DNA from: Acidobacteriota bacterium
Lineage (GTDB): Bacteria > Acidobacteriota > Blastocatellia > Pyrinomonadales > Pyrinomonadaceae
Length of the DNA: 61,723 nucleotides
Assembly (NCBI GenBank): GCA_019639215.1
Contig: JAHBSH010000003.1
Coordinates: 1-61,723 of the forward strand
Direction of reading: 5' to 3'
Numbering within the stretch: position 1 is the stretch's first letter; each line of letters starts with the position of its first letter. The notes beneath the pieces are model-generated. The model was not told the DNA's origin, made no database searches, and worked only from the letters and a program-made list of their open reading frames with translations. Shown here in pieces: positions 37,279-47,153 of the stretch. The position numbers and the translations under genes are program-made.

Positions 37279-38142
37279 CGGTCAAAGTTTGGAATCCAAA
37301 ATGTAAAGCCATCCTTGGTGTCAGGACGCAAGCCGTATTTCGGAAGGTCTTTTTCTTTACGGCCAAGATATGTGAAATGAGGCGTGTCGTCAATAATGGT
37401 TTGAAACCATCCGTGTTTGTTCAATATTGTCCTGACTCTCTTGTCAGCAAATTGAGTGACATCAAGAGCGATCATTGAAAGGTGCTGTGATGTTCCCGGA
37501 GCAGCAACGGATGAAAAGATAGAATAATTGAACCGCGTGCTGAACCAGATCTTATCTTTTTCCCATTCCATTACCCGTGCCACCTGATCGATGATATCCA
37601 TTCTGCGCGCTTTCTCGGCATCCGCTGCAGATATTCTTTTCTGTGCGATCCAATGTTTCAAACCGGGCTCGAAACGAGCTCCAAATTCGGGCAGTATCAG
37701 CAAAACTCCGTTTGGAAGCCGAAGCACCGCGAGGAGTAATATTCAGGCCTGCCTTTATAGCTTCAGTCCTCGCCTTTTCAAGCGCGTTGAAAGCCTCTTC
37801 CTGCAAAGTTACGGACACATTGTTGATAACAGCCGTTTTTGACCTTACGCCTGATTGAAATAACGAGACCTCATCCTCATTTGCGAAAACGCATTTGCTC
37901 GGATATCTGACCTCATTTACCGCAATGAACATTGCGCCATAGTCCTTGAACACACGGTGAGCGACAATGTTGTCGTCAACCGGACAAATATTTTCAAGCT
38001 TTTGCTTTTTATCAAGCAGGCGTTTCTCTACTACTTTACGAAAATCGGCTGATTCCGTTTGTCCGATCACTGTAAAAGCTAGACTCATGACTATGATGGC
38101 CGCAAATGAAACAGTAAAAGCTAATGTCTTTGTAATACTCAT
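37275..38142 (-). pseudogene. VanY-like M15 peptidase (copy 1), broken by one frameshift
   Basis: Signal peptide MSITKTLAFTVSFAAIIVMSLAF then a body matching copy 2: VFKDYGAMFIAVNEVRYP, GLNITPRGASASKRSF, then after a frame change near 37680 RFEPGLKHWIAQKRISAADAEKARR, APGTSQHLSMIALDV and TPHFTYLGRKEKDLP. The zinc triad of the M15B/VanY family is present (His in SQH, Asp in ALD, His in PHF). A 2-base loss (or 1-base gain) in TGGAGCTCG restores the frame and the spacing seen in copy 2. It follows the Fet4-like gene by 22 bases. Confidence 0.72.
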
Positions 38143-38164
38143 TTTATACAACTGATCCCTTAGT

Positions 38165-38543
38165 CTATTGCCTTGATACCTTACGGGCATCTTCCGCCAG
38201 TTCCAGATATTCCTTACGAATACCGTCAAGCTCCTTTTCGTCAAGTTCTTCCAGATCCATCAATTCCCGCCTGGTTCCCTCTATCGTCCGAATCAATTCA
38301 TCCAACTTGATCTGAATTGCCCGTATCGCGGTTCTGAGTGTTTTGAATAAGAAACACCATCAAAAAGGTAACAATGGTCGTGCCTGTATTTATTACCAAT
38401 TGCCAAGTATCGCTATATGAGAACAATGGTCCTGTGAATGCCCAAACAATGATAACAAATGCCGCAAGAACAAAGGTTATAGGCTTTCCCGTAACAACGG
38501 AAGAAAGTTTTGCAAAACGCGTGAACAATGACGTCTTGTGCAT
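38165..38543 (-). pseudogene. Low-affinity iron permease (Fet4)-like membrane protein, one frameshift
   Basis: The first frame gives [20 protein letters not shown], two membrane segments and [30 protein letters not shown], the highly conserved core of the family. After a break near 38320 the next frame continues [42 protein letters not shown], the usual C-terminus. The start at 38543 has a strong TAAGGAG seven bases upstream and follows the end of hutH by 11 bases. Metal transport is the name given to the family; its bacterial role is poorly known. Confidence 0.78.
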
Positions 38544-38553
38544 TTTTATCTCC

Positions 38554-40103
38554 TTATTCAGGGATGTTTCCACGAGCAAAATCCCCAACGATATTAAGCA
38601 CGGAATCCATGTGCGGTTTCATATGGACATCCTGTTCGATGAAAGGAACATGATCACGGATGGCCTTATAAATAGGTGCGGTGCCTACGCCCATTTTTGT
38701 GCTTTCACCAAGAACCTGACGTCTGAAATCTATTCCCTGAGCAGCACAGAACAGTTCAAGCGAAAGGATATTGGCAAGATTTTCGACAATGGCACGGAGC
38801 TTTACGGCAGCGTCGCACCCATCGAGACGTGATCTTCGACGTTTGCCGAACTCGGGATCGTATCGGCACTGGCCGGATGCGACAACACCTTGTTCTCAGT
38901 GCATAAGGCCGCCGCCGTGTATTGGACGATCATAAAACCTGAATTCAGCCCGCCGTTCTTTGTAAGGAATGCCGGGAGAACTTGTGCATTTGAAGCCTCA
39001 TCGGTCAGACGCATAATTCGTCTTTCCGCTATGTTTCCGAGATCTGTCAGAGCAATGGCGAGATAATCAAAGGCAAGAGCAAGCGGCTCTCCGTGAAAAT
39101 TGCCTCCGCTTATGACCTCGATATTCTCTTCGTCTTCGCCGATGAAGATGAGAGGGTTGTCGGTAACTGAGTTCAGTTCGATCTTCAAAAGCCATTCGGA
39201 ATAGGCGACAGCATCCCGGCAGGCACCGTGTACCTGCGGCATACAGCGAAGCGTATAAGCATCCTGGACGTTGGTAGGGTCGAATCCTCGCACAAATTTG
39301 CTGCCTTCAAGGATACGTCTAAGATTATTTGCTGTGTCTATCTGACGCGGATGCGGACGCAGAGCGTGGATGCGTTCATCAAATGCCGAGAGCGTCCCGT
39401 TCAGCGCTTCGAGGCTCATGCAGCCCGCTATATCGGCAAGATCAGCGAGCCGAACTGCTTTTGCCGTTTCTATCAAGCCGACCGCTGTCATCACGGTGGT
39501 TCCGTTAGTAAGAGCAAGTCCTTCTTTTGCTTTCAGGACGACCGGTTCCAAACCTGCGGCTTTTAATGCCTCATCCCCGGACAGGATCTCGCCATTATAT
39601 TCAGTGCTTCCTTCGCCAATGAGAACGCAGGCAAAATGAGCAAGAGGGGCAAGGTCGCCGCTCGCACCGAGGCTTCCCTTTTCAGGTATGACAGGATGAA
39701 TGCCGCGATTGATGAGTTCCAGTATGAGTTCGAGCGTTTCTGGCCTGATACCCGAAAAACCGCGGGCAAGCGTGTTCGCACGGATGAGCATTATCGCCCG
39801 AACCGTCGCAGTATCGAATGCATTGCCGACACCGACCGCGTGACTCAGGACAATGTTCCGCTGAAGTTCCTCAACTTGTTCACGGCTGATTATCTTGTCT
39901 TTGAACGCTCCAAAGCCAGTGGTTATTCCATAGGCTATCTCTCCTCGTTCGAGCAGAGTGTCAACGGCCTTTGCCGCACGTTCAACCTTTTTCTTTGCAC
40001 TTTCAGCAAGAACCACGCGGGGTTCACCGGGCTTGCCATAAGCCACCGCCAACACCTGCTCAAATGTAAGGCTCTCGCCGTCAATTATTATTACTTCTCT
40101 CAT
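38554..40103 (-). pseudogene. hutH: Histidine ammonia-lyase HutH, one frameshift near the C-terminus
   Basis: First enzyme of histidine degradation, making urocanate. The first 430 residues are intact: catalytic YGITTGFG, the MIO-forming Ala147-Ser148-Gly149 in GSLGASGDLAPL, and SSANVEDHVSMGAT. The frame then breaks near 38810 (CGGC expected, CGC present, one G missing) and a stop appears, but the next frame continues with AVKLRAIVENLANILSLELFCAAQG to [12 protein letters not shown] and a TAA at 38554-38556. The full product would be about 516 residues, the normal length. A single-base sequence error is at least as likely as a real mutation. Confidence 0.88.
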
Positions 40104-40107
40104 TAAT

Positions 40108-40905
40108 CTATCGCTTCTTATCTCTCATCAGATCGTAGTTCACTTCCGCGCAGCCTTCGCCATCTACTTCGAACAGATGATCATTCAGTGGATCAAAACT
40201 CAATTTGTCACTAGGATCAATGTCCCAAAAGCCGCGAATAAATACATCCTGGAACGGAAAGTCATTACCCGTGTCGATCCTCAGTCTGTAAGTGTCATTC
40301 GGCAGATCCCAAAATTCGAAGAATCCGTTGTCATTGCCGGTCTGTCGAAGAGTTTTCTTTTTACCAATCAGCTCTATCGTGGAATTTCGGATATTTGCCT
40401 TAAATCGTGGCCAATCATCATTGTTATACTCATACTCCTGTAGAGAACCATAAAAGAATGGGCGGTTTACGGATGAAGGCAAGTTATCAAGCCAAGATAT
40501 TTCACCTTCGCCGCCGATGATCTGGCGGCTTCGACCGCAACTAATGATCGATAATCTTTTCTGATCATTCCAATGATGTAGGTATAATAGATATGACTGG
40601 CCGACGTCCTTTTCGGTAAACTTACCATCGCATGACGAATAAGGTTGCCATATCTCAACCGAGTTCCTTAGATCACCTTTATATGTTTTGTCTATCGAGA
40701 AGATTACAAGCTGGCCGGTCTTAAAGTCATTATTTGCATGATCATTAGTGAAATCTTTCATGCTAACTACTTTTCCGGTGACAATCGACTTGGCGTTTTC
40801 ATAAGCGTCACATACTGTATCTAAATTGTCACATAGACACGCCTCGGCTTTACCGCAAAGTGAGAGAATGAAAATCATCACGAAAAAAATGTTACAAGTC
40901 TTCAT
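40108..40905 (-). CDS. Secreted Cys-containing protein with TIMP/netrin-like N-terminus
   Basis: Signal peptide (residues 1-22, ending KAEA), then ACLCDNLDTVCDAYENAKSIVTGKVVSMKD, a C-x-C near the mature N-terminus followed by a beta-rich segment as in bacterial TIMP-like/NTR proteins. Further cysteines at SSCDGKF and ISCGRSR could form disulfides. The C-terminal part looks beta-rich. No catalytic motif. It lies between hutI (14-base overlap) and hutH (4 bases), so it is transcribed inside the hut cluster although no role in histidine use is apparent. Confidence 0.6.
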   Translation of the reverse strand: MKTCNIFFVMIFILSLCGKAEACLCDNLDTVCDAYENAKSIVTGKVVSMKDFTNDHANNDFKTGQLVIFSIDKTYKGDLRNSVEIWQPYSSCDGKFTEKDVGQSYLLYLHHWNDQKRLSIISCGRSRQIIGGEGEISWLDNLPSSVNRPFFYGSLQEYEYNNDDWPRFKANIRNSTIELIGKKKTLRQTGNDNGFFEFWDLPNDTYRLRIDTGNDFPFQDVFIRGFWDIDPSDKLSFDPLNDHLFEVDGEGCAEVNYDLMRDKKR

Positions 40906-42166
40906 ATCTCTTTCCTCTTATAAACATTGCATTTATGTTTTGCGAACCAAATTCATACATCGTCAACCTATAATCAACAGCATCCAGCATTAATAGATTA
41001 GCTGTTTTTCCTTCCTCGATAGATCCGTGCGTTTCTCCCAGTCCTATCGAAAATGCCGCGTTTATCGTCGCGGCGTTCAAGGCTTCGGCAGGCAAAAGCT
41101 TTTGGTACCGGCAAGAGATAGCCATTGCCATCGGCATTGACGGACACGGAGCGGAACCCGGATTGTAATCAGTAGAAAGAGCCAAAGCACATCCTGAATC
41201 AATCAGCCTTCTTGCATTTGCGAACTGAGTTTTTCCAGCGCTGAAATTTTCGGTCGGAATGACAATACCAATGGTCTCGCTTTGAGCAAGTATCTCAATC
41301 TCTTCGTCCGATATCGCATCGAGATGATCTATCGACGCCGCGTTTAGTTCTATGCTCAACCGCGAACCGCCAAGATTTGTGAATTGATCGACGTGAGATC
41401 TTAATTTGAATCCGATCTCTTTGGCGGTCGTCAAAACACGCTCTGCCTGTATCAGATCAAAAGCATTCCTTTCACAGAAAACATCGGCATAAAAAGGAAT
41501 TTTAGAAGTGGAGAAATGTGACGCAACGAACCATTCCCACGCTTTTGGCAACATCTCTTCGCAGATCAGATCGACATACCCGTCTGTATTGCCTTTGAAC
41601 TCAGGCGGAACGGCGTGTGCGGCAAGAAATGTCGGTACAATATCTATCGGATGAGTTTTATCGAGTTCTTCGATGACCCTGAGCATCTTAAGTTCCGTTT
41701 CGAGATCAAGCCCGTAACCTGTCTTTATCTCGCAAACGGTCGTGCCGCAGGCAAGCATCTTATCCAGACGCTTACGGCTTTCTTCGACAAGCTGTTCAAG
41801 GGATGCTTCACGCGTATTCTTTACGGTAGAGATTATCCCGCCGCCCGCCGCCAGTATCTCAAGATAATCAGCTCCTTTTATCTTTAATTCAAATTCATTC
41901 AGCCGGTCGCCCGCAAAAACGATATGAGTATGCGGATCGACAAATCCCGGGATCACCGCCCGGCCTTTTGCGTCTATCTTCTTCGCCGCGTCAAATGAAC
42001 CGAGAATTTCGTCTGTCGTTCCGACAGCCTCAATGAGACCTTCGCTTATCGCAACCGCCGCGTCCGTGATGATGCCGACATCCTGCATCATCGCTCCGCG
42101 TTTAGGCTTTCCGGTCGAAGCGCACGTAACCAACTGTCCGATGTTATGAATTATGAGATCTGCCAT
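40892..42166 (-). CDS. hutI: Imidazolonepropionase HutI
   Basis: Third enzyme of histidine degradation, hydrolysing 4-imidazolone-5-propionate to formiminoglutamate. Amidohydrolase-fold: DPHTHIVFAGDR gives the HxH metal site, VRTCEIKTGYGL-type segment (TTVCEIKTGYGLDLETELKML) is the HutI signature, and LSTDYNPGSAPCPSM carries the last metal Asp. The 424 residues are normal. It ends 14 bases inside the TIMP-like gene; hutH follows further down, giving hutI-(TIMP-like)-hutH on minus. Confidence 0.94.
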   Translation of the reverse strand: MADLIIHNIGQLVTCASTGKPKRGAMMQDVGIITDAAVAISEGLIEAVGTTDEILGSFDAAKKIDAKGRAVIPGFVDPHTHIVFAGDRLNEFELKIKGADYLEILAAGGGIISTVKNTREASLEQLVEESRKRLDKMLACGTTVCEIKTGYGLDLETELKMLRVIEELDKTHPIDIVPTFLAAHAVPPEFKGNTDGYVDLICEEMLPKAWEWFVASHFSTSKIPFYADVFCERNAFDLIQAERVLTTAKEIGFKLRSHVDQFTNLGGSRLSIELNAASIDHLDAISDEEIEILAQSETIGIVIPTENFSAGKTQFANARRLIDSGCALALSTDYNPGSAPCPSMPMAMAISCRYQKLLPAEALNAATINAAFSIGLGETHGSIEEGKTANLLMLDAVDYRLTMYEFGSQNINAMFIRGKRYEDL

Positions 42167-42175
42167 GAGAAAAAA

Positions 42176-42649
42176 CTAAAAATCTGTTTCAGCGACCTTT
42201 TTATGACGCTCGTTTATTTCCATAAGTGCCGCCGAGCCGTAGTATTTATGATATTCCGCGATCATCAGCCCCGACTTCAGAACAGGATCAGTTTCAGTCA
42301 GCTTTTTCGCTTCTTCGATCGACTCGACGTTAAAAATAAACATTCCGCGCCAACCTTCGACCCCGTCAAAAGGGCCGGCTAGAACAAGCTTGCCCTCTTC
42401 TGCCAGGCGATTCATATTGGCGAAATGTCCCGCAAAGATCTCGTTTCTTTTCTTGGCGTCATCCTCGGTCTTTGGGCCGGTCTTTAGCAGGACAAAAACG
42501 TAATTGCGCATCCCATATTTGTCCGCACCGACCTTCTTCGCCAACGCAGCATCAAAGTCCTTTTTAGGGGTTGGTGATGCATCCTGACCAAATCCGGTCA
42601 AAGCGGTAATTAATAAAAAAGCACAACAAAATAATAAATTGATCTTCAT
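42176..42649 (-). CDS. Secreted YciI-like protein
   Basis: A signal peptide (about residues 1-21) is followed by a YCII-related domain: YVFVLLKTGPKTEDDAKKRNEIFAGHFANMNRLAEEGKLVLAGPF and GMFIFNVESIEEAKKLTETDPVLKSGLM. This ferredoxin-like fold usually has a conserved His/Asp pair of unknown catalytic role; the H in AGHFANM and the D in ETDPV may correspond. Most YciI proteins are cytoplasmic, so the export signal is unusual. It lies 9 bases before hutI and 4 bases overlap the end of the DUF2339 gene. Confidence 0.72.
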   Translation of the reverse strand: MKINLLFCCAFLLITALTGFGQDASPTPKKDFDAALAKKVGADKYGMRNYVFVLLKTGPKTEDDAKKRNEIFAGHFANMNRLAEEGKLVLAGPFDGVEGWRGMFIFNVESIEEAKKLTETDPVLKSGLMIAEYHKYYGSAALMEINERHKKVAETDF

Positions 42650-45414
42650 ATTTCCTCTTCTGTTTCGGTCGCACCGAATATGAACTGTTTGTATTTATTA
42701 TAGAGGAAGGAAATAACCAAAAGGGTGATTCCCAGGCTCACAAACAGTATTGTCTTAGGTATTGTTTCCAAGTTTGCCATATCGTAAAAGAAAAGTTTAA
42801 AAAGCGTGACGGCCAGAATGACAATGGCCGAAATTCGCAGATGCTTCTTTTTCCAAACAATACCTATTGCTATCAGCATCAGAGCGTAAATTCCCCAAAA
42901 GATGCTTATACCAAGTTTACTTGCATTGGGAACGTGAAATTGATACATCAGCAGCATAACTTCAGAGCTGGCAAGAATGAAAGAACAGCCGTATGTCACC
43001 GCGTCAAAAATAAATGTGCGGGTGGAAAGCGGCAAAGATTCTCCGAAAGTTTCACTCTTCTGATATTTGTACAATGCATAAATGAACCCGGCTGCAAAGA
43101 TATAGGAAACGTATCTTATCCAGATATTTGCAAATGGACCGCCAAGGTCAACATAGTCCAAGCAAAGCATAACAAAGGCAAAAACTCCTGCTGTGCACAA
43201 AAGTCCGAGAGTTAGAATGCCTAAAAGTGAACTGGCAAAAGCCACTAAGACCGAATGGAGTTTTCTGAGATTTAAGAAGGTTAGAGCCGTCAGAAATACC
43301 AATGTGTAGTTGATCTGCCAGATAATATTAAAGAAGAAGTTGATCTCAGTTTTGGTTCGTCCAGAAGAATTCTCGAGAAGGGCGATCTTTTGCATGAAGA
43401 AATAGTTGCCTATTTCCATTCTGAACATGTTGTAGAAGACAAATATCCCGATGGAACCGATAGCTACACCGAAAGCAGTTCTAAATACTTCGGGCAAGGG
43501 CGAACGCTCTGGCTCGATACGATGAACGAACAAAATGACCGCAAACGCGGCAACAAATATCACTGCGGTGATGAAATCCGCGTTGGCGAATACGAGATTT
43601 CCACCATCAGGCAGTTCAAGGCTGCCGGAAAGCCTTTGTTCATAGGTAAGGAACCAGTCAAGAAGCATGCTTGCTGTTGCTAGTAACATTACCGGCAACG
43701 AGAAATATTCAAAAAGAGCGATATTTCTTGTGCGTCCAAGCCAAAATAGCAGTGCGGCTTCGACAGCCCAGATCATTGTTACAAGGTGGCCGTTGAACTG
43801 AATGGGAACGGCAATGGAAGCAAATGTAAGGATCAAGATGACAAGGACATGAACAATATCATCAACAGACGAACGGACCCTATTGACGATGTAAGCTGTC
43901 GCCAAATGGAAACCAGAATGGCCGACTGTATAAAGCCCTAAGTGATCCTTATAGCCTTCTGTAGCATTCAAAATTGCATAACCAAAGCCATAGAAAATAA
44001 ATGAATTTGAAAGGATCAATGCGGAGCTTTCTATGAGGTCAAATTCATCGGTCAGGAGCCTGTACGCAAAGATCGTTATGTGGTGAGCGGCGAATAGAAC
44101 GCAAGCAACCGCAACGGCAAGATATAGATCGTTTTGCGGCGCATACCGCTCGTTGAACCATACCCAATATATCAGCCAACCGGAACCGATGACCAGATAC
44201 ATCATCGTCTTACCGAAAAGTCTGAACGACAGGAGAAGAACAAGAACGGAACTAAGTGCTATATAGCCAAATGTTATCCATGTCTGGGTTTGATTTACAT
44301 TGCTTAAGATGATCCCAAGACAAAACGCGTAGAATATTCCGGTTGTTGCACAGACCGAAATAAGGTTTTCTACCGATAAGACAGGGTTGATGTCATCATC
44401 GGTATCGACATCTTTTTCGTTAGAATCTCTCTTTTTAAATATGAAGCGACACGCAAAGAAAAGAACGAAAAACACCCCAAGAAATACCAGCATCAATGAG
44501 AAGTGCTCTTTTGGTTCATACCTGCCAACAGCCCACCCAAGGAATATCGCCCACGTAAAAAATGATGAGGTGTAGAAAAGAGGTTTCCAGGTACGGTAAA
44601 CCGAGATAGCCAGAATGCCGGTGTTCACTACAGCCATATAGCCAAAGAGTGCAAGATAGTTTCCGGAATTCTGACTCAGCAAGAAAGGAACTGCGTACGC
44701 CCCGACCAAACCTATATGGGCTATGACCTGGCGGTTGTAAACCAAGGCGGCAGCGACCGTCAGCACAGTGAACATCACCATCAGGGCAAACGTCGGCAAT
44801 TGAGGTATCAGCCCGTAATATGCGTTAGCAAAATACGTGACAAAATACATTATCGCCATTCCGCCGCTCATGAGTGCGGCACTGAAGTTGTGATATTTCT
44901 TTTTTAATTTTATCGCAAGTCCGGTCAGCCCGAACGCGAGAATATAGGCCAGAATGACACGCGTTGCAGGGCTGATAAGGTCGTTATCTATCGAGTATTT
45001 CACGCCGATGCCGACGCCGATTATCAGGATGAGAATACCGATCTTGCTGATAAGGTTTTCACCAATGAATTTCTCCAGGTCTTTTTTGGCATTCTCGGTG
45101 TGCTTTGCAAATGCATCTGCGACAGGCTCTGTGACCCTGTTTACTTTCTTTTCCTTTGAGGTGTAAGTGCCAAATGATATACCGGCGTCAGGAAGAGGTA
45201 TGTTTGGTATAGGCGATCGTTCGGGCTGTATGGGACGAGCCGGGGACGGATCATATGGAGTATGTTCCTGCTTCGGCGGTTGTTTTGTCCCGGTTCTGAG
45301 ACGCGTCAACTCTGAACGTATGGCAAGTATCTCCTTCTGAAAATCGACCTGTGTATTAACAAGTCTATCCAGACGAGCCTCTAGTTCAGCTATCTGTGCG
45401 TTTACCTCAGACAT
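42646..45414 (-). CDS. DUF2339 polytopic membrane protein
   Basis: About 922 residues from the ATG at 45414 (MSEVNAQIAELEARLDRL), with a coiled-coil N-terminus (about 1-40), a Pro-rich linker, the conserved FIGENLISKIGILILIIGVGIGVKYSIDNDLISPATRV that marks the DUF2339 family, then more than twenty hydrophobic segments to the C-terminus. The frame is open about 170 bases further upstream but that part would overlap hutU. Function is unknown; large DUF2339 proteins are common in Bacteroidetes and Acidobacteria. Divergent from hutU. Confidence 0.8.
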   Translation of the reverse strand: MSEVNAQIAELEARLDRLVNTQVDFQKEILAIRSELTRLRTGTKQPPKQEHTPYDPSPARPIQPERSPIPNIPLPDAGISFGTYTSKEKKVNRVTEPVADAFAKHTENAKKDLEKFIGENLISKIGILILIIGVGIGVKYSIDNDLISPATRVILAYILAFGLTGLAIKLKKKYHNFSAALMSGGMAIMYFVTYFANAYYGLIPQLPTFALMVMFTVLTVAAALVYNRQVIAHIGLVGAYAVPFLLSQNSGNYLALFGYMAVVNTGILAISVYRTWKPLFYTSSFFTWAIFLGWAVGRYEPKEHFSLMLVFLGVFFVLFFACRFIFKKRDSNEKDVDTDDDINPVLSVENLISVCATTGIFYAFCLGIILSNVNQTQTWITFGYIALSSVLVLLLSFRLFGKTMMYLVIGSGWLIYWVWFNERYAPQNDLYLAVAVACVLFAAHHITIFAYRLLTDEFDLIESSALILSNSFIFYGFGYAILNATEGYKDHLGLYTVGHSGFHLATAYIVNRVRSSVDDIVHVLVILILTFASIAVPIQFNGHLVTMIWAVEAALLFWLGRTRNIALFEYFSLPVMLLATASMLLDWFLTYEQRLSGSLELPDGGNLVFANADFITAVIFVAAFAVILFVHRIEPERSPLPEVFRTAFGVAIGSIGIFVFYNMFRMEIGNYFFMQKIALLENSSGRTKTEINFFFNIIWQINYTLVFLTALTFLNLRKLHSVLVAFASSLLGILTLGLLCTAGVFAFVMLCLDYVDLGGPFANIWIRYVSYIFAAGFIYALYKYQKSETFGESLPLSTRTFIFDAVTYGCSFILASSEVMLLMYQFHVPNASKLGISIFWGIYALMLIAIGIVWKKKHLRISAIVILAVTLFKLFFYDMANLETIPKTILFVSLGITLLVISFLYNKYKQFIFGATETEEEI

Positions 45415-45499
45415 AGAGAGATACCAGGTTATATGTTTGCCAAAAGAGTCACCTGATTGTAGCTTATGTTCTATAGAATAAAAAGTTATACGAATATTT

Positions 45500-47149
45500 A
45501 TGTCAAGAATGATAAAAGCCCCGACAGGCGGCGAACTTACCTGCAAAAACTGGCTGATAGAAGCCGCATATCGGATGATCCAGAACAACCTTGACCCTCA
45601 GGTTGCATTTGATCCTGACAACCTTATCGTCTATGGCGGTCGCGGCAAGGCGGCGCGTAACTGGGAATCGTTTGATGCTATTCTGCGGTCACTGAAAGAT
45701 CTTAATGAGGATGAGACGTTGCTTGTCCAGTCAGGCAAGCCGGTCGGTGTCTTTAAGAGCCACACAGATGCGCCACGCGTTTTGATCGCTAATTCCAACA
45801 TCGTTCCGCATTGGGCGACGCAAGAGCAATTTGACCAATACGAACGCGACGGCCTGATGATGTACGGCCAGATGACCGCAGGTTCATGGATATATATCGG
45901 AACGCAGGGCATTCTTCAAGGGACGTATGAGACTTTCGGCTCGCTTGCGCGTCAGCACGGTTGGGGAACGCTGGAAGGAAGGCTGGTTCTGACCGCAGGT
46001 TTAGGCGAAATGGGCGGAGCGCAGGCGCAAGCGATAACTTTTAACGGCGGCGTTGGGATCTTGGTCGATGTCGACCCGTGGAGGATAATGCGTCGTCTGG
46101 AATTAAAACAGGTCGATATTGCCGCTGAAAGCATTGATGATGCGATAGCAAAAGCAAAAGAGGCGATAGAGGAAAAAAGGCCTCTTTCCATTGCTCTTCT
46201 TGGCAATGCCGCTGAGGTTCATTGGGAACTGCTCGAACGAGAGATAACGCCTGATGTGGTAACGGACCAGACATCTGCTCACGACGTAATGATGGGATAC
46301 ATTCCCGTCGGATATTCTGTGGAAGAGGCTGCAGAATTTCGTAAAAAAGATCAAACCGCGTACGAAAAAGCAGCGATGGACAGCATGGCTCGCCACGTAG
46401 AGGCAATGCTCGAATTTCAGAAACGCGGCAGCGTTGTTTTCGATTACGGTAACAACCTAAGGCAGCGAGCGTTGGATAACGGCGTTGCAAATGCGTTTGA
46501 TTATCCCGGATTTGTGCCTGCTTACATCCGCCCGCTGTTTTGCGAAGGCAAAGGCCCGTTCCGTTGGGTTGCGCTTTCAGGCGAAAAAGAAGACATCTAC
46601 AAAACCGACGAAGCGATAATGAACCTGTTTCCGGAAAATGACCATCTGACAAAATGGTTGACGATGGCACAGAAAGAGGTTGCATTTCAGGGGCTGCCTG
46701 CACGCATCTGCTGGCTGGGCTACGGCGAACGCGCAAAAGCCGGATTGAAATTAAATGAAATGGTTGCAAGCGGTGAACTAAAAGCCCCGATCGTGATCGG
46801 CCGTGATCATCTGGATTGCGGCAGCGTCGCCTCGCCAAACCGCGAGACCGAATCAATGAAGGACGGTAGCGACGCCATCGCCGATTGGGTTTACCTGAAC
46901 GCAATGATAAACGTCGCAGGCGGCGCAACATGGGTCTCGCTTCACCACGGCGGCGGCGTCGGCATCGGCTACTCGCTCCACGCCGGCCAAGTCATCGTCG
47001 CCGACGGCACGCCCGAAGCCGCCGCACGCATCCAACGCGTCCTAACGACCGATCCCGGAATGGGCGTCATCCGCCACGCCGACGCAGGCTACGAAGAAGC
47101 GATAGACTTCGCCGCCGCAAACGACGTGAAGATTCCGGTGCAAGGTTGA
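45500..47149 (+). CDS. hutU: Urocanate hydratase HutU
   Basis: Second enzyme of histidine degradation, adding water to urocanate using tightly bound NAD as electrophile. The N-terminus ([45 protein letters not shown]), the NAD-binding [20 protein letters not shown] and the later [11 protein letters not shown] and [16 protein letters not shown] blocks are diagnostic. The 549 residues are normal. It is divergent from the DUF2339 gene; the intergenic region holds a small palindrome TTCTATAGAA at 45469-45478, possibly a regulator site. The other hut genes are on the opposite strand or 4.5 kb downstream. Confidence 0.95.
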   Translation: MSRMIKAPTGGELTCKNWLIEAAYRMIQNNLDPQVAFDPDNLIVYGGRGKAARNWESFDAILRSLKDLNEDETLLVQSGKPVGVFKSHTDAPRVLIANSNIVPHWATQEQFDQYERDGLMMYGQMTAGSWIYIGTQGILQGTYETFGSLARQHGWGTLEGRLVLTAGLGEMGGAQAQAITFNGGVGILVDVDPWRIMRRLELKQVDIAAESIDDAIAKAKEAIEEKRPLSIALLGNAAEVHWELLEREITPDVVTDQTSAHDVMMGYIPVGYSVEEAAEFRKKDQTAYEKAAMDSMARHVEAMLEFQKRGSVVFDYGNNLRQRALDNGVANAFDYPGFVPAYIRPLFCEGKGPFRWVALSGEKEDIYKTDEAIMNLFPENDHLTKWLTMAQKEVAFQGLPARICWLGYGERAKAGLKLNEMVASGELKAPIVIGRDHLDCGSVASPNRETESMKDGSDAIADWVYLNAMINVAGGATWVSLHHGGGVGIGYSLHAGQVIVADGTPEAAARIQRVLTTDPGMGVIRHADAGYEEAIDFAAANDVKIPVQG

Positions 47150-47153
47150 TATT

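Noticed and set aside
46041..46931. Long minus-strand frame of 296 residues opposite hutU
   Set aside because: Very Arg-rich shadow of the strongly conserved hutU coding sequence.
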